Shown here one piece after another: positions 9,604 to 15,054 of a stretch of 42,450 nucleotides of DNA. Origin of the DNA: Nitrospinaceae bacterium (GTDB taxonomy: Bacteria > Nitrospinota > Nitrospinia > Nitrospinales > VA-1); contig JAJDAV010000038.1 of assembly GCA_029261695.1 (NCBI GenBank), forward strand, positions 1-42,450, read 5' to 3'. Position 1 is the stretch's first letter, and every line of letters begins with the position of its first letter. A program made the translations under genes and the position numbers. The notes under the pieces were generated by a model. The model searched no databases. It worked only from the letters and a program-made list of their open reading frames with translations, and was not told where the DNA came from.

Positions 9604-10047
9604 CTATTTTGCAAATTTTCTTAGATAGGATACAACTTGCCAAGTCTGATTATCGTCAAGAGCCGCAAAACCCATCATGCCAGTTCCTTTAGATCCGTTC
9701 CTGATTATCCAAAACAGTTGACCGTCTGGAATATCTTCCATCATGGCCAAGCACGAAAAGTCCCTCGGTTTTGGATTCATCCCTTTTGCCATGGCTCCAT
9801 CCCCCCGACCTTTCATTCCATGACATTGAACGCAAGCCAATGGTTTTGCATCCTTTTGATAAAGCTTTTCGCCTGCGGCAATGGTTTCAGGCGATGAACC
9901 AAGAGGATTAATTTTTTTGTAATTGCTATCAGGCGCTTGAGGAGTTGTTCTTTTTTGAACGCAATCTTCAGCTAAAGAAACGGACACATTGAAGAATAAA
10001 GACAAGACCACGACAACCACCAAAAATAACCTGTTTAGAAAATTCAT
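9604..10047 (-). CDS. Periplasmic monohaem cytochrome c (copy B)
   Basis: Small exported class I cytochrome c, a likely periplasmic electron carrier. From 10047 it has 147 residues: a signal peptide to about residue 26 (ending SLAED), then haem-binding CVQCH, the following GMKGRGDGAMAKGMNPKPRDF, and a candidate axial Met in GTGMMGF before the C-terminal helix VVSYLRKFAK. The start is set by a strong AGGAGGG ribosome site at 10051-10057. An in-frame ATG at 10068 lies before that site and is rejected. A decayed relative lies at 11203-11490, and just upstream is a remnant of cytochrome A. No oxidase or reductase gene is nearby to name the redox partner. Confidence 0.9.
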   Translation of the reverse strand: MNFLNRLFLVVVVVLSLFFNVSVSLAEDCVQKRTTPQAPDSNYKKINPLGSSPETIAAGEKLYQKDAKPLACVQCHGMKGRGDGAMAKGMNPKPRDFSCLAMMEDIPDGQLFWIIRNGSKGTGMMGFAALDDNQTWQVVSYLRKFAK

Positions 10048-10050
10048 ATT

Positions 10051-10057
10051 CCCTCCT
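10051..10057 (-). promoter_or_regulatory. Shine-Dalgarno AGGAGGG of cytochrome B
   Basis: Read on the minus strand, AGGAGGG lies three to four bases before the ATG at 10047. It is the strongest ribosome site I noticed in the window and decides the start of cytochrome B over the in-frame ATG at 10068. Confidence 0.7.
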
Positions 10058-10080
10058 GAGATGATCAAAAAAATAATTTT

Positions 10081-10208
10081 TTACTTCACACACTTATTCA
10101 TTCTTAAAACGAGGTAGGCAATGCTTCTGGGAAATCTTTATACTCATTATAAGAAGTAAAGCCTGTTAGAATAAAAAAATACAAGAAATACCCGCAAAAT
10201 TTTTCAAA
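10081..10208 (-). pseudogene. Cytochrome A remnant with internal deletion
   Basis: Read on the minus strand from about 10208, this stretch encodes FFILTGFTSYNEYKDFPE and LPTS, matching the first about 35 residues of cytochrome A (FFIASGFANYKEYKSFPE and TPTS) without gaps. At 10104-10106 it hits a stop. In another frame it then continues VLRMNKCVK and a stop at 10081-10083, matching the last residues of A (ALRINNCIK and stop); 23 of 30 bases agree there. The middle of the gene, about 170 codons including the haem site, is missing. The start codon is no longer clear. It ends 33 bases before the ATG of cytochrome B, much as gene A ends 37 bases before the B-like pseudogene. It cannot make a cytochrome. 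Confidence 0.8.
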
Positions 10209-10356
10209 AAATTATTATAAGATTTAGGATTTAAAAAAACGCATTCAAAATGCTGTTTTCTTTTACTATTAATGCTCCTTATACTATTAGACTGTAGACT
10301 TAGCATTAAAAGTCACAAAATTAAAAATTCATATAAACATTACTCATGAAAATACC

Positions 10357-11073
10357 ATGCCAATCAAAAACTTAGCCAATGCTAAGCTTACGAATTCCAA
10401 TTTTCAGGGGCAAGACTTTAATAAGGCCGACCTAAGAAATGCGGATTTAAGCGGATCAAATTTAAGGGGCGCGAGCCTGAAAGAAGCTAACCTCACTGAT
10501 GCGAAATTGAGGCGAGCGGATTTAAGCGGAGCAGATTTGAATAACGCGATGTTATACAAAGCCGATCTCTCTGAAGCTGACCTTAGTGGCGCAGATTTGA
10601 CTCATGCTAATTTAAGGGAAGTTAAATTAATTGAAACCAACTTGAGCAGTGCCAATTTGAATCGATCGAAAATTACAGGAGCTAACTTAAAGCAGGCGAA
10701 TTTAAGACGCTCAAGCTTGAGAGCTGTTAACTTAAGAGGTTCAACTCTTCCAGAGGCCGATCTATCCGAATCTGATTTTTCAGGGATACTTCAAAAAATC
10801 CCGAAAAAATATGAAATATCTGATCTAAGCGGAACAAATTTGACCAATGCAAAACTCATTAATGCAAAAATGCAGAGAGTCGATCTCAGCGGAGCCGACC
10901 TGATCGGGACAAACTTGAGCGGTGCCGATTTAAGACAGGCTAATTTGAGCGGTGCCGATTTGAAAGGTGCAATCCTTAAAGGTGCAAAGCTTAAAGGAAC
11001 GGATTTGCGAAAGGCCAATTTGGAGGGAGTAAAGTTAACTTTTCTTCAAAAATGGTTTGCAATAATTGATTAG
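10357..11073 (+). CDS. Pentapeptide-repeat protein
   Basis: Right-handed quadrilateral beta-helix protein of 238 residues built almost wholly of A(D/N)LxX pentapeptides. By direct count there are 28 uninterrupted repeats (residues 5-144, seven full coils), an 11-residue break (LQKIPKKYEIS), then 14 repeats (156-225) and a 13-residue tail. There is no signal peptide or membrane segment, so it is probably cytosolic. Some proteins of this shape mimic DNA and bind gyrase (Qnr, MfpA), but the break, lack of a distinctive loop pattern and context do not support naming it so. It is the only plus-strand gene between the two duplicated cytochrome units. No strong ribosome site is seen before the ATG. 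Confidence 0.85.
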   Translation: MPIKNLANAKLTNSNFQGQDFNKADLRNADLSGSNLRGASLKEANLTDAKLRRADLSGADLNNAMLYKADLSEADLSGADLTHANLREVKLIETNLSSANLNRSKITGANLKQANLRRSSLRAVNLRGSTLPEADLSESDFSGILQKIPKKYEISDLSGTNLTNAKLINAKMQRVDLSGADLIGTNLSGADLRQANLSGADLKGAILKGAKLKGTDLRKANLEGVKLTFLQKWFAIID

Positions 11074-11160
11074 TCGCCATCCCCAACCAAAACTCCAAGC
11101 AAAACTACGTTCACGGATTAAAAAAAACTTTACACCACAAAATCCAATTCCAGCTAAGAC

Positions 11161-11181
11161 AAAAAAGCTTCTATCGAAGCT
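11161..11181 (-). terminator. Intrinsic terminator of the decayed cytochrome unit
   Basis: AGCTTC (11166-11171), a four-base loop, and GAAGCT (11176-11181) form a perfect six-pair stem. On the minus strand it is followed at once by a run of T (complement of the A run from 11161). It lies about 20 bases past the last stop of the B-like pseudogene, in the right place to end that old transcript. The stem has few GC pairs, so strength is uncertain. Confidence 0.6.
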
Positions 11182-11202
11182 AAATAGGAACAGATCATAC
11201 CC

Positions 11203-11490
11203 CTACAGTAAGAGTGACGGCCTTAATTCTTTTACCATCAGACCATCCCCTTTGCCTTTAATGCCTTGGCATTGAACGCAAGCCAACGGTTTTGCATCCT
11301 TTTGATAAAGTTTTTTTCAAGCAAGAACAACCCCAGAGTTCTCCCCCAGCGAATTCGTTGGTTTTAGTATTTTTTCGCGTGCTTGAAGGGTTGACCTTTC
11401 CTGTCTGCAATCTTCTGCCAGTACAAATGTAGAGATTTAAGTTAAAAGGAAGAAATGATTAAAATATATAAAGCCACTAAAAATTTTCAT
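11203..11490 (-). pseudogene. Decayed paralogue of cytochrome B
   Basis: Read on the minus strand from an ATG at 11488-11490, a hydrophobic leader and AEDC begin as in cytochrome B. The leader holds a TAA at about codon 18, and a TGA replaces the Gly codon before KLYQ. Beyond this the match is nearly exact: KKLYQKDAKPLACVQCQG against GEKLYQKDAKPLACVQCHG in B. The distance from AEDC to KLYQ is 31 codons in both. The haem-ligand His of CxxCH is Gln here. The C-terminal half, including the axial Met region, is gone: after MVKELRP comes a short unrelated tail and TAG. Two nonsense codons, a lost haem ligand and truncation show that it is not functional. Confidence 0.9.
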
Positions 11491-11527
11491 CCCTTCTACT
11501 TTCCATACAATTCTCGACAGCTGAAAA

Positions 11528-12172
11528 TCACTTTATGCAATTATTTATTCTTAAAGCGATAATAGCCAAATATTCCTTTTTGTTTTCGGTTGTTTTTGTA
11601 AGCATCACATGCACACGAGCCAATTTGGAATTTTTTTCATTAAAAATTTTACGCATAGCCGTAAAATCGGGTGTCAAAGTAATTTCCCCTGCCTTCAAGC
11701 TTGCCGAAAATAATTTAGGCTTATCCTTTTCAACATTAATTTGCCCTCCTATATCAATATTTTCCAATGAAACCACTTGGGGGATATTTAAACAGGTGCT
11801 TATCGTAATGTAATTTTCCGTCAAGAAAGAACGAACATAAGAAATCACATCATCAATTTGTTTGTCATTCAGGTTAAATGCAGGCATCCCCGTAAAAGGA
11901 ATCCCATCTTTAATAGCTGTATACATACTTTGATAAGGCACACCTTTCATCTCTTTAAAGGAAGTAAAGTTTCTAGGCTTAGGCTCCAAACCTTGTGCCA
12001 AGAAACCATCTCCAACGCCACTATGACCATGGCACATTGGACATCCCATTTCTTGATAAATCAAGTGTCCCTTTGAAGTAGGGGTGGGTTCGGGAAAACT
12101 TTTATATTCTTTATAATTGGCGAATCCTGATGCGATAAAAAACGAAACTAGAATAATGGTAATTTTTTTCAT
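11528..12172 (-). CDS. Cytochrome c with C-terminal extension (copy A)
   Basis: Exported monohaem cytochrome c of 214 residues. A signal peptide covers about residues 1-18 (ending SGFAN). The haem domain has CPMCH, followed by GHSGVGDGFLAQGLEPKPRNF and a candidate axial Met in PFTGMPAF, with helix VISYVRSFL. It shares the GDGxxAxGxxPKPR(N/D)F segment with cytochrome B, so the two are related. After about residue 125 there is an extra, mainly beta-like region of some 85 residues that I do not recognise, with two further single cysteines. It lies downstream of the sigma-54 activator gene on the same strand, with a gap of about 190 bases. A remnant of a second copy lies at 10081-10208. Confidence 0.88.
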   Translation of the reverse strand: MKKITIILVSFFIASGFANYKEYKSFPEPTPTSKGHLIYQEMGCPMCHGHSGVGDGFLAQGLEPKPRNFTSFKEMKGVPYQSMYTAIKDGIPFTGMPAFNLNDKQIDDVISYVRSFLTENYITISTCLNIPQVVSLENIDIGGQINVEKDKPKLFSASLKAGEITLTPDFTAMRKIFNEKNSKLARVHVMLTKTTENKKEYLAIIALRINNCIK

Positions 12173-12364
12173 TTGAGTGATTTTAAAGGTTTAAAAAAAA
12201 TCTATTAATATTAAATAGATACTTCAAACATCTGGCTTCTTCCATTTATTTTTTAAATTTTACGTATTAAAAAAACTCTTAACTACGAAGGAAGAACAGA
12301 TTTATTATTTCCCAGGAAAATAGTTATTATTTTCAACTCATTTATGGAGAGAACTTTTTCAATA

Positions 12365-13741
12365 TTATGTCTGCGAGCTAGTTTCCCCGTATTCGTTGAG
12401 TTTATTGCGAAGGGTGCGGATGCTGATGCCTAAGGAATCGGCAGCTTTTGTTTTGTTGCCATTGACTTCTTCCAATGTCTGCATGATAAGCTCTTTTTCC
12501 ATTTCATAAATGGTTCCCGACAATCGCGGAGCGGATTTATCTTTCGATTGCAGTTCTTCATCGAAAAACAAATGCGTTGGCAACATTGTGTCGCCCTGAC
12601 ACATCAGACAGGAACGCTCTACAATATTCCCCAATTCACGTATGTTTCCCGGCCAACGATATTTTTTAAGTAGGCTCAGCGTTGCTGAATCTATATTTAT
12701 AGGAGATTTACCATTCTCCTCGCAAAACTGTTTGGCAAAATTTTCCACGAGAACTGGAATATCATCGATTCTCTCTCGCAATGGAATCAGGTTTAAGGGA
12801 ACCACATTCAATCGGTAATACAAGTCTTCACGAAACTCCTGATCATGTATGCGCTTTCGAATATCGCGATTGCTGGTAGCGATCACCCGCACATCTACTG
12901 GGATGGGTGCCCTTCCACCAATCTTATCGACCTCATGCTCTTGCAAAACCCGAAGAAGCTTAGCTTGCAGAGGCATAGACATCTCTGTCACTTCATCCAA
13001 CAACAATGAGCTGCTATTGGCAAGTTCAAACTTACCTTCCTTGCTTTCTGTTGCTCCTGTGAACGACCCTTTTTCATGGCCAAACAATTCTGACTCAAGC
13101 AAACCTTCGGGCAATGCTGCGCAGTTTACAGCCATAAAAGGCTTCTCGGACCGTGGACTACATTGATGAATATATCTTGCAAATAATTCTTTCCCCGTTC
13201 CAGTTTCTCCCATGATGAGCACAGTGGATTTGCTGAACGCCACGTTTTCGGCAAATTGCAGCAGCTTTTTCATCTCCTCATTTTGGGTAACGATTCTTTT
13301 CATCTCCCCCAATGATTCGGTTTGTGTAGAAGGACGAGGTGTTGCAGGAATAAAGCTACCGGGGTCTAGAAACGCTCGCTTAACGGTTGAAACTAATACA
13401 TCCGCTGAAAACCCGGAGCCTTTGATTAAATAATCAAACGCCCCTTCCTTCATAGCTTCAACAGCGTTATCTATTGTTCCATATGCTGTCATAACCACTA
13501 CCTGGGTTTTTGGAGATTTCTCTTTCACCGCACGTAGTAATTCCAAGCCATTCAATTTTGGCATACGAACATCGGTTAGAACCAAGTCGAAACTTCCATC
13601 TTCCAATTTTCCTAATGCCTGCTGCCCGTCTTCAGCCAAAGTGAGCTGGTAATTTTCTCTTTTCAGCGTGGTCTCTAATGCCACCCGCATTTCGGACTCG
13701 TCATCAACAATTAGAATTTTTTTGGATGCATTATTTTTCAT
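12365..13741 (-). CDS. Sigma-54-dependent response regulator, FleR/FlrC-like
   Basis: NtrC-type transcription activator. From the ATG at 13741 it has 458 residues: a receiver domain with phospho-acceptor Asp about 57 (LVLTDVRMPK), an AAA+ sigma-54 interaction domain with Walker A GETGTGKE, the sigma-54 contact motif in the GSFTGA form, and Walker B LLLDEV, then a Fis-type helix-turn-helix (GNKTKAADSLGISIRTLRNKL). In the receiver the invariant Lys is followed by GSGF instead of the usual PF. The start at 13741 is preferred to 13753, which has no spaced ribosome site; either start overlaps the kinase gene. The receiver and its partner kinase resemble flagellar FlrC/FleR, but no flagellar genes are in the window to confirm this. 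Confidence 0.9.
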   Translation of the reverse strand: MKNNASKKILIVDDESEMRVALETTLKRENYQLTLAEDGQQALGKLEDGSFDLVLTDVRMPKLNGLELLRAVKEKSPKTQVVVMTAYGTIDNAVEAMKEGAFDYLIKGSGFSADVLVSTVKRAFLDPGSFIPATPRPSTQTESLGEMKRIVTQNEEMKKLLQFAENVAFSKSTVLIMGETGTGKELFARYIHQCSPRSEKPFMAVNCAALPEGLLESELFGHEKGSFTGATESKEGKFELANSSSLLLDEVTEMSMPLQAKLLRVLQEHEVDKIGGRAPIPVDVRVIATSNRDIRKRIHDQEFREDLYYRLNVVPLNLIPLRERIDDIPVLVENFAKQFCEENGKSPINIDSATLSLLKKYRWPGNIRELGNIVERSCLMCQGDTMLPTHLFFDEELQSKDKSAPRLSGTIYEMEKELIMQTLEEVNGNKTKAADSLGISIRTLRNKLNEYGETSSQT

Positions 13742-15005
13742 CGAAATTCTCATCCCAACTGGGAATTTTTACTGTAAAAGAAGTTCCCTTCCCCTCTTCA
13801 CTCACTGCATCTATTGTTCCCTGATGCGCTTTAATTATATTGTGGGATATGGCCAAACCGAGCCCTGTACCCTTATCTTTTGTAGTGAAAAAAGGATTAA
13901 ATATTTTTGCAAGATTATCCGCAGACATCCCCACACCATTATCTGCAACTGTAACAGAAATATACTGACGAGTTGCAGATCCTTTTTCTGGACTTTGGTT
14001 GGGGACAGATGATTTTTGAGTGATAAGGCTTAACTCTCCTCCATCTGGCATCGCCTGGATTGCATTATTGATAAGATTTGGAAATACCTGGCGCAATAGT
14101 TCTCTGTCCCCATTCGCCAATAAAGTGCCCTGTCCTGATTTTCGAATCACTTTAATATTTTCTGGAACACGAGCATTACCGATTCCCTCCAAGCATTCGG
14201 TCAGCAACTGGTTAATATCACACTGCTGGCGAGAGGGTTGCGCGGATTTTGCAAACAATAGCAAAGTTGAAATGATGCGATCCATATTCTGCACACCTGC
14301 TCGGATATGCTGCACCAGATTTTCTTTTTCAGTATCTCCTTCTAAATCTTTTTTGAGCAGTGAAGCGAACAGCTCAATACTTCCTAAAGGATTTCTTATT
14401 TCATGGGCGATGCCTGCGGCCATTTCTCCCATTTCTCGTAATCTTTGATTTCGCTGGGCAAGTTCTTCCATTTTGCGGAATTCAGTCATATCCTGCAAAA
14501 TTAATATAGTACCGATCTGCCCACCGTGATTATCCCACACTGGAGATGCAGAGACACGAACGTGCAGGGTCCCCCCATTCGCGCTGGGAATATCCTTGTC
14601 TTGGCTTATAGTTTCGCCACGGTTTTTTCCCAACCTTGCGACTACTGGTTCAAATAATGGAAACACTTCATTTAAAGTTTTCCCCAAACAACCTTGAGGT
14701 TTTATGCCGGTTAAAACTCCAGCGGTTTTATTATAGGTGGTAATAATTCCTGCCCGATCTACGACGATAACTCCGTTGGTTTGACTTTCTAATATATCGT
14801 TCAGGTAATTTTTTACCCGTTCCTTTTCCGCCAGGTTTTTTTCAAGCTCATCATTTTTATCGGAAAGCTCCAGATCTAGCTGTTTGACTCTTCCTTGAAG
14901 CTCATCATAAGAATTTTGCAACTGCGCGGTGACTTCGTTAAAAGCCTCCATATTCTGAATGAGTGTTTGGATTTCTTTACTTTTGTCGCCGCCAGGGTTT
15001 GTCAT
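13731..15005 (-). CDS. PAS sensor histidine kinase, FleS/FlrB-like
   Basis: Two-component sensor kinase of 424 residues with no membrane segment, so cytosolic. An N-terminal coiled coil (about 15-65) leads into a PAS domain (about 68-180), then a HisKA domain with the phosphorylated His near 201 (AAGIAHEIRNPLGS) and an HATPase domain with N box NLINNAIQAMPDGG, G1 DNGVGM and G2 GTGLGLAI. The coiled coil plus PAS layout, with NSYDELQGRVKQLDLEL, resembles the FlrB/FleS kinases that phosphorylate FlrC/FleR. The response regulator gene overlaps its 3' end, and the TPR gene is 49 bases upstream, giving a likely three-gene transcript. Confidence 0.9.
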   Translation of the reverse strand: MTNPGGDKSKEIQTLIQNMEAFNEVTAQLQNSYDELQGRVKQLDLELSDKNDELEKNLAEKERVKNYLNDILESQTNGVIVVDRAGIITTYNKTAGVLTGIKPQGCLGKTLNEVFPLFEPVVARLGKNRGETISQDKDIPSANGGTLHVRVSASPVWDNHGGQIGTILILQDMTEFRKMEELAQRNQRLREMGEMAAGIAHEIRNPLGSIELFASLLKKDLEGDTEKENLVQHIRAGVQNMDRIISTLLLFAKSAQPSRQQCDINQLLTECLEGIGNARVPENIKVIRKSGQGTLLANGDRELLRQVFPNLINNAIQAMPDGGELSLITQKSSVPNQSPEKGSATRQYISVTVADNGVGMSADNLAKIFNPFFTTKDKGTGLGLAISHNIIKAHQGTIDAVSEEGKGTSFTVKIPSWDENFDEK

Positions 15006-15054
15006 AGGAAGGATTGCAGTGGGTTTCCAATCTATACTTATTATAAATTAAAAA

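Noticed and set aside
10233-10260. Hairpin GCATT-CAA-AATGC with an A run before and T-rich sequence after
   Set aside because: Stem of only five pairs with two GC, and no transcript on either strand obviously ends there; it could be a weak two-way terminator but cannot be supported.
10357-11073. Qnr/MfpA-like gyrase protection role for the pentapeptide protein
   Set aside because: Only the repeat type is shared; the 11-residue break and the size do not match those proteins closely enough.
11066-11275. Open frame of 69 codons on the plus strand after the pentapeptide gene
   Set aside because: It runs antisense across the terminator and the decayed cytochrome, has low-complexity content and no ribosome site.
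12365-15005. Naming the two-component pair flrB and flrC
   Set aside because: Similarity of layout is good, but without flagellar genes nearby the symbols would claim more than the sequence shows.
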